DNA of 64,000 nucleotides from Clostridium magnum DSM 2767 (lineage in GTDB: Bacteria; Bacillota; Clostridia; Clostridiales; Clostridiaceae), in contig NZ_LWAE01000002.1 of assembly GCF_001623875.1 (NCBI RefSeq), forward strand, positions 496,001-560,000. The letters are read 5' to 3'. A program made the translations under genes and the position numbers. A model generated the notes under the pieces. The model ran no database searches. It was not told the origin of the DNA and was given only the letters and a program-made list of their open reading frames with translations. Position 1 is the stretch's first letter; every line of letters starts with the position of its first letter. Below, piece after piece: positions 8,378-16,908 of this stretch.

Positions 8378-9832
8378 ATGAATAATGAAGCATTTAATGA
8401 AAAGAAGAAGAGCGACACAGTTGCTTATTCGAGGCTTCTAGAAGGTATAATAAGCGGCATTCCAGATATTATTAAAGTATATAATATTGATCAGACAGTT
8501 GAGTTCTATAATGAAGTTGGGTATAGTTTTTATAGTAAAGTACCAGAAGAGGTAAAAGGTAAAAAGTGCTATGAGGTCCTGGGAGGAAGCAAAAAGTGCG
8601 ATGATTGTCCATTTGAAAAAGCCATAGAGACTAAAAAAATGGTGATAACAGAAAAGTATATTCCAGAACTTAATAAATATATGGATATATGTTGTAACCC
8701 AGTTTTAAATGAATTTGGCGAAATAGTGTTTATTGTAGAGAGATTGAGAGATATTACAGAGAAAAAAATGCTAGACAATATAATTAAGGAAAGTGAAGAA
8801 AGATATCGGCAGATTATTAACGCTTCTCCCGATGCCATGATTATTACAGAAGATAGTAAAATTGCACTAGCAAATAGCGAAGCAATTAATTTAATCGGTA
8901 TAGATTATGATGAATTAAAAGGGAAAAGCATATTTAAATATATTCCAAAGAAGTTTATGAAAACTATTCGTAAGAAACTGAAATATATATGTGTATATAA
9001 AAAAATGAAGGATACTTACGAAGTTAGTATTAGCTGTACTTCTAAAAGATCCATGGACTTACAAATATCCTCAAGCTATATAGATTACAAGGGTAAACAA
9101 GCTGTTTTATCTGTGATAAGGGATATTACGGATACAAAGAAGGGTTTAAACGAAGCAGCTGAAATTCAAAAAAAGACTCTTCAAAAGAGTTTTCCTGTTC
9201 CAGAAAAAGTCAATTTAGAAATTTCCTATGTGCCGTGCAGAACTGTTAGTGGAGATTTCTTTAGATTTTATAAGGTAAATGATGATTTAGTTATTGGAAT
9301 ACTGATAGATGTTAGTGGAAAGGGAATTGCGGCCTCACTTAATATATCTGCAGTTGATGTTCTATTCAACCAAGAAGTATTAATCAGTCATAAACCAATA
9401 GATATAGTTAATAGCTTAAATAAGAAGATAGGTAACTACTTAGGGGAAAATTATGTTGCAGTATGCTGTTTTAGTATGAATTTTAAAGAAAATAAAGCTG
9501 CCATAGTTGGAGCAGGGATTAACGAATTTTTATTCAAAAAAAGCAATAGTAGTGTTGTTAAAAAAGTAGCTATTGAGGGAGCATTTCTTGGAATGTTTGA
9601 AGATAGTATATTTGATGAGTATACAGTATATTTTGAAAAAGGTGATAGGTTTTATTTTTTTACTGATGGACTAGATTTTATATTAGATGATGATAAAACA
9701 GTGCAAAATTATATGGGAAAGGTAAGTATATCAAAATTTAAAAACTATATAGATGAATTTTTAAATGATACAGTAATAGAGACAGACACCTTGAAGGACG
9801 ATTGCACATTATTGGCATTTGAAATAATGTAA
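8378..9832 (+). CDS. PAS-domain PP2C (SpoIIE/RsbU-type) serine phosphatase
   Basis: Two PAS domains (about residues 15-135 and 140-260) precede a PP2C-type phosphatase domain (about 265-484). Metal-binding aspartates are visible in SGDFF, LIDVSGKGIAASL, FTDGLDF and KDDCTLL. The first PAS carries the cysteine cluster CYEVLGGSKKCDDCPF, a pattern seen in redox or metal-sensing PAS domains. Two genes downstream encode the kinase and STAS partners, so it should dephosphorylate the STAS protein in response to a PAS-sensed signal. An ATG at 8366 is also in frame, but GGGG before the ATG at 8378 is the better ribosome binding site. Confidence 0.9.
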   Translation: MNNEAFNEKKKSDTVAYSRLLEGIISGIPDIIKVYNIDQTVEFYNEVGYSFYSKVPEEVKGKKCYEVLGGSKKCDDCPFEKAIETKKMVITEKYIPELNKYMDICCNPVLNEFGEIVFIVERLRDITEKKMLDNIIKESEERYRQIINASPDAMIITEDSKIALANSEAINLIGIDYDELKGKSIFKYIPKKFMKTIRKKLKYICVYKKMKDTYEVSISCTSKRSMDLQISSSYIDYKGKQAVLSVIRDITDTKKGLNEAAEIQKKTLQKSFPVPEKVNLEISYVPCRTVSGDFFRFYKVNDDLVIGILIDVSGKGIAASLNISAVDVLFNQEVLISHKPIDIVNSLNKKIGNYLGENYVAVCCFSMNFKENKAAIVGAGINEFLFKKSNSSVVKKVAIEGAFLGMFEDSIFDEYTVYFEKGDRFYFFTDGLDFILDDDKTVQNYMGKVSISKFKNYIDEFLNDTVIETDTLKDDCTLLAFEIM

Positions 9833-9844
9833 AGGAGGTTTATC

Positions 9845-10234
9845 TTGGTTATAAATCAAAAGAAATTACTATTATATGGTTTAGATAATTATAAAGAAAC
9901 TATTGATAAAGTAGTAAAGGACTTAAATATTCATGATTATTACTTTGATATTAAGCTGATTTTGACAGAAGCATTAACAAATGCCTTTTATCACGGAAAC
10001 AAACAGGATAAAACTAAGCCTATTATTCTAAGATATTACCATGATGATTCAGATATTGTATTTGAGATAGAGCACTCAGAGACTAACCTAGAAACTATAG
10101 ATATATTTGATGAGATATCCGATGAAGATTTGTTAAAAGAGCATGGAAGAGGATTATTTCTTATAAAGTGTTTTGTGGATAAAATTGAAGTAGACAAGAA
10201 TTCTTTAGTTATTAGAAAAAAAATAGGAGAGTGA
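9845..10234 (+). CDS. Anti-sigma factor / serine kinase, RsbW-SpoIIAB-like HATPase
   Basis: The 129-residue single-domain GHKL ATPase shows the N-box LTEALTNAFYHGNK and a late ATP-lid segment HGRGLFLIKCFVDKIEV. It starts at TTG, 6 bases after a perfect AAGGAGG. It should phosphorylate the STAS protein encoded 5 bases downstream and, in the standard circuit, bind either that protein or a target such as a sigma factor. No sigma factor gene is adjacent, so the output is unknown. The conserved order phosphatase-kinase-STAS supports the assignment. Confidence 0.88.
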   Translation: MVINQKKLLLYGLDNYKETIDKVVKDLNIHDYYFDIKLILTEALTNAFYHGNKQDKTKPIILRYYHDDSDIVFEIEHSETNLETIDIFDEISDEDLLKEHGRGLFLIKCFVDKIEVDKNSLVIRKKIGE

Positions 10235-10239
10235 TTTAA

Positions 10240-10521
10240 ATGAAGGAGATAGAAATATTAATACCTGAAGATTTTGCAGTAGAGGAAGCTTCAGTTTTTA
10301 GAGAAAAACTAAATAAGTTAATCGATAGGGGTGAAAGGCATTTTATACTTAACTTTAAGAATTGCACTTTTGTTGATAGCACAGGATTGGGAGTGCTAGT
10401 TGGAATTTATAAAAGATCCAAGGAAGTAAATGGAAGCTTACAATTCTCTTCTGTTGTTGCACCAAAAGTTATTAAGATATTTAAATTAACAAGACTGGAT
10501 AAGGTTTTTGGCATAGAATAG
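10240..10521 (+). CDS. STAS-domain anti-sigma factor antagonist
   Basis: The 93-residue protein is one STAS domain with the phosphorylation-site loop FVDSTGLGVLVG around residues 45-56; the serine is the expected substrate of the adjacent kinase. Unphosphorylated, it would bind the kinase and release the kinase's target. The ATG start is preceded by AGGAGAGTG. The three genes form one operon. Confidence 0.9.
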   Translation: MKEIEILIPEDFAVEEASVFREKLNKLIDRGERHFILNFKNCTFVDSTGLGVLVGIYKRSKEVNGSLQFSSVVAPKVIKIFKLTRLDKVFGIE

Positions 10522-10555
10522 TAAAGTGGGTTTTTAATATGAGGAGGTATTGAAA

Positions 10556-11077
10556 GTGAAGGCTATCGTAATATATAAGTCCAAAACAGGCTTTGCAAAG
10601 AAATATGCTGAGTGGATTGCAGAAGAGTTGTCAGCAGATATTTTTGATGTTTCAAAGGTTAATATTAAGATGCTAGAGCCTTACGATGTAGTGATTTACG
10701 GAGGAAGTTTGTATGCTGTTGGTATAAACGGAATACAGTGGATAACAAAAAATCTTGACAAACTTGAAAATAAAAAAGTTATTGTTTTTGCGACGGGAGC
10801 GTCACCTGCAAGACAAGAAGTAATTGAAGAAATAAAAAATAAAAATTTTACTTCGGATCAACAAAAGAAAATACAGTTTTTCTATTTTAGAGGTGGATTT
10901 GATTATAGCAAATTAAAACCTTTTGATAAAATGCTCATGACAATACTGAAATGGAGATTGAAAACAAAAAAGGAACTAACTCCAGATGAAAATGGTATGC
11001 TGGCTATATATAATAAACCTACAGACTTTACCTGTAAGAAAAACATAGAAGAGATGATTCGTTATATTGATTTATAA
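10556..11077 (+). CDS. Flavodoxin-like protein (protoporphyrinogen oxidase HemG-like fold)
   Basis: The 173-residue protein begins with the flavodoxin FMN-phosphate loop IYKSKTGFAKKYA and continues VVIYGGSLYAVG and VIVFATGASP, as in flavodoxin-domain proteins related to HemG. It probably carries electrons on FMN in the cytoplasm; a role in haem synthesis is not implied. A TTG at 10550 is in frame, but it lies too close to GAGGAGG (10541-10547). The GTG at 10556 is 8 bases away and is the likelier start. Its stop codon lies in the first unit of a tandem repeat. Confidence 0.8.
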   Translation: MKAIVIYKSKTGFAKKYAEWIAEELSADIFDVSKVNIKMLEPYDVVIYGGSLYAVGINGIQWITKNLDKLENKKVIVFATGASPARQEVIEEIKNKNFTSDQQKKIQFFYFRGGFDYSKLKPFDKMLMTILKWRLKTKKELTPDENGMLAIYNKPTDFTCKKNIEEMIRYIDL

Positions 11078-11180
11078 GGAATCCTGGAACATAGAAATTA
11101 ATAACTGTTATGCACTCATAAGGAATATCGAGGACATAATAATTAATAATTATTATGGACTTATAAGGAATACTAGGGGG
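11071..11180 (+). repeat. Imperfect tandem repeat, about 44-45 bp, 2.5 units
   Basis: Units begin TTATAAGGAAT at 11071, TCATAAGGAAT at 11115 and TTATAAGGAAT at 11161, and share AATTAATAA and TTATG segments. The first unit provides the TAA stop of the flavodoxin gene. The last, partial unit runs into the AGGGGG ribosome binding site of the macro-domain gene. It looks like a local duplication of the gene junction. Confidence 0.75.
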
Positions 11181-11187
11181 TTCATAA

Positions 11188-11724
11188 ATGGATATAAAAT
11201 CAGAAAAAAATAGAATTAGTCTTATAAAAGGAGATATTACAAAACTTGATGTAGATGCTATTGTAAATGCAGCAAATAGTACTTTGCTTGGTGGTGGTGG
11301 TGTAGATGGTGCCATTCACAGAGCAGGAGGAAAGCAAATACTTGAAGAATGTATTGCTATAAGGAATAAACAAGTGGGGTGCAAAACAGGGGAAGCAGTA
11401 ATTACGACAGGCGGTTTATTGAAGGCTAAATTTGTTATCCATACAGTTGGACCTGTGTGGAATGAGGGGAAAAGTGATGAAGATAAACTTTTGTCAAACT
11501 GCTATATTAATAGCTTAAAATTAGCAGAAGAAAATAACATAAATACAATTGCATTTCCTAATATAAGTACCGGGGTATACGGATTTCCTAAAGAGAGAGC
11601 TGCTCACGTAGCTGTGAAAACAGTAAAGAATTATTTAAGTGAAAATAAAAGTATTGAAAAAGTTATATTTGTTTCCTTTAACGAAGAAAATTATCAATTA
11701 TATTCAAAATTACTTTTAGATTAA
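11188..11724 (+). CDS. Macro-domain protein (O-acetyl-ADP-ribose deacetylase type)
   Basis: The 178-residue protein is a complete macro domain of the YmdB class. The ADP-ribose binding elements are visible: [34 protein letters not shown] near the start, then [17 protein letters not shown], with each part matching the family loops. It would hydrolyse O-acetyl-ADP-ribose or remove ADP-ribose from targets. The ATG follows TAGGGGG. It may be cotranscribed with the flavodoxin gene across the tandem repeat. Confidence 0.93.
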   Translation: MDIKSEKNRISLIKGDITKLDVDAIVNAANSTLLGGGGVDGAIHRAGGKQILEECIAIRNKQVGCKTGEAVITTGGLLKAKFVIHTVGPVWNEGKSDEDKLLSNCYINSLKLAEENNINTIAFPNISTGVYGFPKERAAHVAVKTVKNYLSENKSIEKVIFVSFNEENYQLYSKLLLD

Positions 11725-11895
11725 ATACCAATTTAAGTCATGAAAGTTCTGTAGAAAGAATTAATTAAATACTGTATGAAAGCTGATTCTTTTGTTTTAT
11801 TATTAAAAAAATAATAAAATGAAAGAATTGGTTATTTATAACCCAAATATTTCTGTTTAGCCCATTGAACTTAACCTGTTTTAGCAACTAATATG

Positions 11896-11943
11896 ATTGT
11901 AACAAAAAAATTACTAGTATATAATAAATACAAAGCTGAAAGG
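11896..11943 (+). promoter_or_regulatory. Strong promoter, duplicated at 56.6 kb
   Basis: TTGTAA (11897-11902) and TATAAT (11920-11925) are separated by exactly 17 bases. The roughly 47-base block from ATTGTAAC to GCTGAAAGGT recurs with few changes at 56619-56665, before a hybrid kinase gene. The shared block includes the spacer (ATTACTAGTA) and the first transcribed bases, so more than the core promoter is conserved. It drives the ABC exporter operon. Confidence 0.75.
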
Positions 11944-11988
11944 TTATATTCGAATAAAAATTCTGTCATTATAGAAAGAGGGTTTAGT

Positions 11989-12900
11989 ATGGGCAAACAA
12001 ACTTTGCTTTTAGAAAATGTAACAAAAACTATTAAAGGAAAAGAAATTATTAGGGGGATAAGTTTTTCAGTAAACGAGGGGGAAATTTTAGGTTTCCTTG
12101 GATCTAATGGGGCAGGCAAATCTACAACTTTAAGAATGATTGTGGGACTCTCAAAGCCAAGTTCCGGAAGGATTGAAATATGTGGACATTCAATTACTAA
12201 GAATTATGTTCAAGCTATGTCTAATATAGGCTGTATTATTGAAGGTCACGATTTATACAACTATATGAGCGGAATGGACAATCTCAACATGCTTGCTGCA
12301 ATGAGTAAGAATGTTAAAGAAAAGGATATTTTTGAGGCAGTTCAGTTAGTAGGTTTAGAAAATAGGATAAATGACAAGGTTAGCACCTATTCCCTAGGTA
12401 TGAAGCAAAGGCTAGGATTAGCACAAGCACTTATACATCATCCTAAGCTTCTAATTTTAGATGAACCTACCAATGGATTAGATCCTTCTGGTATAAATGA
12501 ATTTAGGAGTATAATAAAAACACTTGTCAAAGAACGAAATATATCTGTACTTATATCCAGCCATCTTATGTCTGAAATTGAACTTTTATGCGATAAAGTA
12601 TCTATAATTAAAAATGGAACTATCTTGAAAAATGCGGTTGTAGAAGAACTTTTAAATACACAGGAGGTATTTTGGGTACTTGATGATAATCAGAAAGGTA
12701 AGGAGTTATTAAAAAAACATTGGGAAATAAACTCTGAAATAATAGGCGAAAAGCTTGAAGCCTCTGTTGATTTATCTATATTAACCGAAATAAATAAATT
12801 CTTTTTAGAAGAAGGTTTGATGTTAAAGTTTGTTGACAATAAACATAAAACCCTAGAGGACTTATTCCTAACTCTTACAGAAGGCAACAAAATTATTTAG
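11989..12900 (+). CDS. ABC transporter ATP-binding protein (exporter, BcrA-like)
   Basis: The 303-residue protein has Walker A GSNGAGKST near residue 40, the signature YSLGMKQRLGLAQ near 140 and Walker B LLILDEPTNGLDP near 160. These are typical of ABC-2 exporters related to bacitracin and lantibiotic self-protection. The start is the ATG at 11989 after AGAAAGAGGG; a longer frame from 11893 would run through the promoter and is rejected. It pairs with the permease 14 bases downstream. Confidence 0.93.
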   Translation: MGKQTLLLENVTKTIKGKEIIRGISFSVNEGEILGFLGSNGAGKSTTLRMIVGLSKPSSGRIEICGHSITKNYVQAMSNIGCIIEGHDLYNYMSGMDNLNMLAAMSKNVKEKDIFEAVQLVGLENRINDKVSTYSLGMKQRLGLAQALIHHPKLLILDEPTNGLDPSGINEFRSIIKTLVKERNISVLISSHLMSEIELLCDKVSIIKNGTILKNAVVEELLNTQEVFWVLDDNQKGKELLKKHWEINSEIIGEKLEASVDLSILTEINKFFLEEGLMLKFVDNKHKTLEDLFLTLTEGNKII

Positions 12901-12914
12901 AGGGAGGTATAAAT

Positions 12915-13919
12915 GTGCTAAAGATAATAGAAAATGAAGTGCTTAAAATGTTGTGCAAAAAGAAGCTATTGCTTATTTCCGGTATATTACTGATTTTAAT
13001 ATCATTATTTGCATATGGTGAAAACCACAGTTATATGAATACAATAAAGAGATTTACAAGAACTACTGGGCAGACACAAAATTACAATTGGGAAGCCCTT
13101 GTGAATCAACAGATTACAGATTTAAAGAACAGGCTTAATAGTCCTTATGCTAAAGATTCTAGCAAAAATTCAATAAATATTCAAATTGAACAGCTACAGT
13201 ATTATTTAGACCATAATATGAATCCGATTACTCCTAATGCTGCCAAATTTACAATCAAATTTATGCAACAAGCTGTTTTGTTATTTTTACCTTTACTAGT
13301 CATAGTTTTAGCTGGTGATAGCGTTTCAGGAGAGTTTTCGGCAAAGACAATAAAGGTACTTTTAACTAGAGCTGTACCCAGGTGGAAGATACTTTTAAGT
13401 AAATATATTTCTCTTTTAATTATGACTTCTATAGTAGTTTTAGAAGCAGCGGTTATATCTATTCTTGTATCTACGGTAATGTTCCACACTGGTGGCTGGA
13501 ATGAACCAGTTGCAACGGGTTTTAGAGCTATAGCTGGAAAGTTAGATCCTTCTAATGTGGTAAAAGTATCTCAATGGCAGTATGCAATATTGGTATATGG
13601 CTTAGGGTGGTTTGCAGCTATTAGTGTTGCCACAATATCTTTTATGGTTTCTGTACTAGTAAGAAATACTGCTACGTCTATTGGGGTAATGATGGCCACT
13701 TTAATCGGAGGGGAGTTTTTGCAGTTTTTTCTAGAGGATTGGCCTCTTGTTAAATACTTTTTTGTAACTAATTTGAATTTACCTAAATACTTAACTGGCT
13801 CTTTTCAGCCGATCGAAGGTATGAGTCTTGTTTTTTCTATAATAGTGTTGTATGTTTGGGCTATGGCAGCTCTATTTGTTAGTTTTAGAGTATTTAAAAA
13901 GCAAGATGTATTAGTTTAA
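12915..13919 (+). CDS. ABC-2 type exporter permease
   Basis: The 334-residue protein has an N-terminal helix, a 90-residue extracytoplasmic segment, then five hydrophobic helices. The cytoplasmic loop SVSGEFSAKTIKVLLTRAVPRWKILLSKY is the ABC-2 coupling segment (GxxxxKTIxxxLxxPxxR-like). It starts at GTG after GGGAGG. With the ATPase it would form a dimeric exporter. The substrate is unknown; a peptide or lipid is plausible from the family. Confidence 0.9.
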   Translation: MLKIIENEVLKMLCKKKLLLISGILLILISLFAYGENHSYMNTIKRFTRTTGQTQNYNWEALVNQQITDLKNRLNSPYAKDSSKNSINIQIEQLQYYLDHNMNPITPNAAKFTIKFMQQAVLLFLPLLVIVLAGDSVSGEFSAKTIKVLLTRAVPRWKILLSKYISLLIMTSIVVLEAAVISILVSTVMFHTGGWNEPVATGFRAIAGKLDPSNVVKVSQWQYAILVYGLGWFAAISVATISFMVSVLVRNTATSIGVMMATLIGGEFLQFFLEDWPLVKYFFVTNLNLPKYLTGSFQPIEGMSLVFSIIVLYVWAMAALFVSFRVFKKQDVLV

Positions 13920-13932
13920 TAGGGGGAAGTGT

Positions 13933-14736
13933 ATGTATAAAAAGATTATATGGGTTTCAGTATTAACATTAGCAATAACAAGTATCTTAGTGTTTTCTGC
14001 AGGATTTATCGCTTCTCTTAAAATAACCAGTGCAGCTAATAGGAGTGATGCGGTGAAAAGCAATATAGATATCAGTACACAAAGCAAATCATCCGTTGAA
14101 TTAAATAATAATTCCTACAACATTCTAGTAATGGGAGACTCTCTTGCTAAGGGAATTGGAGATGAAAAAGGACAGGGTTTTGCAAATGATTTTGCAGGTT
14201 TATGGAAAACTAAAACAACTAAAGATATAAAAGTTACTAATATTGCTGTTAATGGAGATACATCTTCAGGGTTGATTCAAATTTTGAAAAATGAGCAAAC
14301 ACTTAAAGGTATTGAAAGTTCAAAAATTATATTTATATCAATTGGAGGCAATGAAATTAAAAAAATTCAAAGTGCTAATGTATCCTCCCTGTCAACTGAT
14401 ATAAAAACAGTTGAGGATAACTATTTAAGTAACTTAAAAGGTATTTTAAAATCCATCAGGAGTAGAAATAAAGATTCTATTATTGTTTTTATTGGCTTGT
14501 ATAATCCTTTTGAAAAAGATGGAGCATCTGATAAAACAGCACTGCTTAATGATTGGAATTTTGAAACTGAGCAACTTATTTTTCGGGATTCCAATTCTAT
14601 ATTTATTCCTACTTATGACCTTTTTAGATATAACTTAGATAAGTATCTTTCTGCAGACAATTTCCATCCTAATGCTGCAGGTTATGATGCTATTTCTAAG
14701 AGAATATTTGAAGCATTGAAAAACTATGGAGAGTAA
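13933..14736 (+). CDS. Membrane-anchored SGNH/GDSL hydrolase
   Basis: The 267-residue protein has an N-terminal signal/anchor helix (residues 5-28) and an extracytoplasmic SGNH domain. Block I is MGDSLAKGIG (catalytic Ser). The third block is SIGGNE. The closing NFHPNAAGY carries the catalytic His with the expected spacing to Asp. It would cleave acyl esters or acetyl groups on envelope lipids or polysaccharides. It lies 13 bases after the permease in the same operon, so it may modify or process the exported compound. Confidence 0.87.
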   Translation: MYKKIIWVSVLTLAITSILVFSAGFIASLKITSAANRSDAVKSNIDISTQSKSSVELNNNSYNILVMGDSLAKGIGDEKGQGFANDFAGLWKTKTTKDIKVTNIAVNGDTSSGLIQILKNEQTLKGIESSKIIFISIGGNEIKKIQSANVSSLSTDIKTVEDNYLSNLKGILKSIRSRNKDSIIVFIGLYNPFEKDGASDKTALLNDWNFETEQLIFRDSNSIFIPTYDLFRYNLDKYLSADNFHPNAAGYDAISKRIFEALKNYGE

Positions 14737-15130
14737 AGAGCATCTTGATGTTTAATATTATTTATTTGTTTTGGCAAGAATTTATAGTACATCATAATTA
14801 TGATTATAAATTATTAAAGGATATACTCGGAAGGAACTTAATCCTACAACTGTAATCAAAGAAGAAAAGATAGGAAGGGACGATTTATCCATAATTAAAA
14901 GCATTATAGGAAATAAATGAAATGTATAAGAATAGATATAATTCCCCTATTATAATTAAATGTATAAACTTTAATTGATATACAATATGTACCATCTCGT
15001 AATTATACTTACGTACACAATAAAGGAAATTCATTTTCTTTTATATTCATCATGAGGATAAACAAGTGTTAAAAAAATATAAATTTATTCATGATGAATG
15101 TGAGGTAAAAGGATATAAGTCATAGAAATA

Positions 15131-15170
15131 TAAAAGAGAGGAGTCACTATAAAGAGACTCCTCTCTTTTA
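15131..15170. terminator. Bidirectional terminator hairpin
   Basis: TAAAAGAGAGGAGTC (15131-15145) and its perfect complement (15156-15170) form a 15-bp stem with U-rich ends in both directions. It separates the exporter operon and its decayed flank from the envelope region. Confidence 0.88.
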
Positions 15171-15278
15171 TTGTGTAACAAAGTAAACTTATCATCTATT
15201 ATCTAGTTATGGGTTATTTTGAAATTAACATAAAATTTATAGTTGATTTTGCCTCATGCAGTAATTATAATAAAAGTA

Positions 15279-15292
15279 ATGTAACGTTACAT
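15279..15292. promoter_or_regulatory. Perfect 14-bp palindrome, possible operator
   Basis: ATGTAACGTTACAT is a perfect palindrome about 540 bases before the secreted-protein gene. A second, imperfect one (AACATGTTATAACGTGTT) lies 80 bases further on. No adjacent regulator gene is present, so function is only suggested. Confidence 0.35.
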
Positions 15293-15603
15293 AATTAAAT
15301 AATAATAAACGATTGAATAATGAAATTACGTAATTATATCAACATAATGTGACATAACATGTTATAACGTGTTTGGTTTAGTTATAGCAATCCGATGAAA
15401 TAATTGAATGCTGAGTATTTTAATAACTAGATATTCTCCTAGGCATAGGGATGAAATTGAAAAATGTTTTTATGACCTGTATTTAAGAGTATGAAATATA
15501 GAACCTATACCATGATAAATTCAGCTTTTTATGCGAAAAATTAAGTGAATATTCGTAAAAATCACCATATTTATCAAAAGAGAATTATTTTTTGGGGGGG
15601 AGT

Positions 15604-15645
15604 ATGAATAAAACAATGGGTTTATATAAATTGATATTGTATTAA
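15604..15645 (+). other. 13-residue open frame with a very strong ribosome binding site
   Basis: GGGGGGG (15594-15600) precedes ATG with the spacing used by the big surface genes at 26033, 42892 and 44287. The frame (MNKTMGLYKLILY) stops after 13 residues. It is either a leader peptide or the start of a surface-protein gene whose body was deleted. The second is favoured because that ribosome binding site type marks surface genes here. Confidence 0.4.
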
Positions 15646-15821
15646 TGAACTACTAAATTGGAGAGAAAGTGATCTTTAAATACGGTTAATTAAATATTGG
15701 ACATGCTTTGCATTGAGTCTATGCATTTTACGTATTTTTAGATTTGCACACTTTCTTTTCGGAAAAATTATTTAATAAAATTTAAGTCATCGAAAAGCGA
15801 TGTAATGGAGGTTGAATAAAA

Positions 15822-16580
15822 ATGAAAAATACGATATTAAAACGTCATCTGTCAGCTATGATGATGGTTATGATTATGATTTGTTTGTCATTTACCAGTA
15901 CTGTATTTGCAGCAACAGCAATTAACACTCAAATGACTGATGTTACTGTATCTAAATATGCAGGTACAGGAACCACATCAGACCCGTATAAGATAATTAC
16001 AACAGGTACACTCTCAGGCACGGGAGCATATACTGCACCTAGCAAATTTTGGGGGGGTGGTTCCGGAGGAGTCGGAAATTTTGCTGTGACCTTTGGACAG
16101 TTTGTCGGTGATACAACCAACGGAGACCTGATTAGTTCTTATAACTTTGATTTAAGTCAATATAAAAATCCAAATTCACCATATCCATGGGATGGTACCT
16201 GGACCTATGCTTTCAGATTTCCAGCGTGGACGATGTTCGATACTTCAACAGGAGATTTACGCATGGCATTCCCTTACAAGGGGAATTTCAGTACCTATTG
16301 GACTAATTGGACCTATAAATTTGATGTGCAAAGTTTAACATCAGGCTTATCCTCTGAGAAGCAAATTCAGCCTGGTGATACAGTTAGGATTACTTACTAT
16401 GGTAATTATAATGATTATCAAACCAACAGGGGAACATACTATGTTACTAACTTTAGTGTAACAGATCAAAATGCTACAGCTCAATATCAAGCAACAGTAG
16501 ATGCAAATGGGTATGCAACTTTTTCCGGTGCTAATGCTATACAATATGGCGGAAATTATTTAGTAGAAAAAGTTAATTAG
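15822..16580 (+). CDS. Secreted protein of unknown function
   Basis: The 252-residue protein has a clear signal peptide (hydrophobic core MMMVMIMICLSF, cleavage likely after VFA near residue 30). The mature part is rich in Gly, Ser, Thr, Tyr and Trp, with repeated aromatic strands (WTYAFRFPAW, YWTNWTYKFD), which suggests a beta-sandwich. There is no membrane anchor, CWB2 repeat or LPxTG motif. I recognise no family. The start is ATG after AATGGAGG. It lies ahead of the MoxR/DUF58/transglutaminase cluster and may be functionally linked to it, but a gene fragment separates them. Confidence 0.75.
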   Translation: MKNTILKRHLSAMMMVMIMICLSFTSTVFAATAINTQMTDVTVSKYAGTGTTSDPYKIITTGTLSGTGAYTAPSKFWGGGSGGVGNFAVTFGQFVGDTTNGDLISSYNFDLSQYKNPNSPYPWDGTWTYAFRFPAWTMFDTSTGDLRMAFPYKGNFSTYWTNWTYKFDVQSLTSGLSSEKQIQPGDTVRITYYGNYNDYQTNRGTYYVTNFSVTDQNATAQYQATVDANGYATFSGANAIQYGGNYLVEKVN

Positions 16581-16690
16581 TAACAATTGTAATTCATAAT
16601 AAAATTTACATGCACGTGGTATTAGTTGTCACTGAAGGAGTGTGTTAACAATTTTGTGCAAACCTTATGGATTAATTAAAAATTCATTAA

Positions 16691-16888
16691 ATTGTTATAG
16701 ATTTATTGGTGAAGGCAAGCGGCGCGGCTTTTCAGAGCATTTTCAGAAATCCTCTTGTTTCAAGTGGGATGCTTGGCGTATCAAACGGCACAAGTTTTAG
16801 GACAGCCCTTGCCATTGCGGTACTTGGAAAAGCGGATGAAGCGGCGCTGATCGCTTACGGTAAAGATGTAAAAAGAAAATTTTTATAA
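16691..16888 (+). pseudogene. Fragment of a FecCD-type iron-siderophore ABC permease fused to a foreign tail
   Basis: The open frame from 16691 to 16888 contains GAAFQSIFRNPLVSSGMLGV, which matches the conserved first-third motif of FecCD/BtuC permeases. After AIAVLG the sequence changes to KADEAALIAYGKDVKRKFL, which does not continue the permease. Both ends of the parent gene are missing. Base composition is richer in GC (GCGGCGCGG) than in the DNA just upstream, so the fragment marks the left edge of the transferred island. Confidence 0.65.
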
Positions 16889-16908
16889 AAAATATAGGAG
16901 ATGATACA

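Larger units (their letters stand above)
14737..15821. other. 1.1-kb gene-poor region with gene remnants and regulatory palindromes
   Basis: There is no full gene. A 36-codon open stretch (about 14814-14920, ending GRDDLSIIKSIIGNK) looks like the tail of a lost gene that I do not recognise. Then come the terminator at 15131, a palindrome at 15279, a strongly initiated 13-codon frame at 15604, and the leader of the secreted protein at 15822. That leader contains AAATTTAAGTCA, also found before the surface gene at 29500. Confidence 0.5.

Noticed and set aside
11893-11988. Longer N-terminus of the ABC ATPase
   Set aside because: It would be encoded by the promoter block itself; the ATG at 11989 has a proper ribosome binding site and homologous start.
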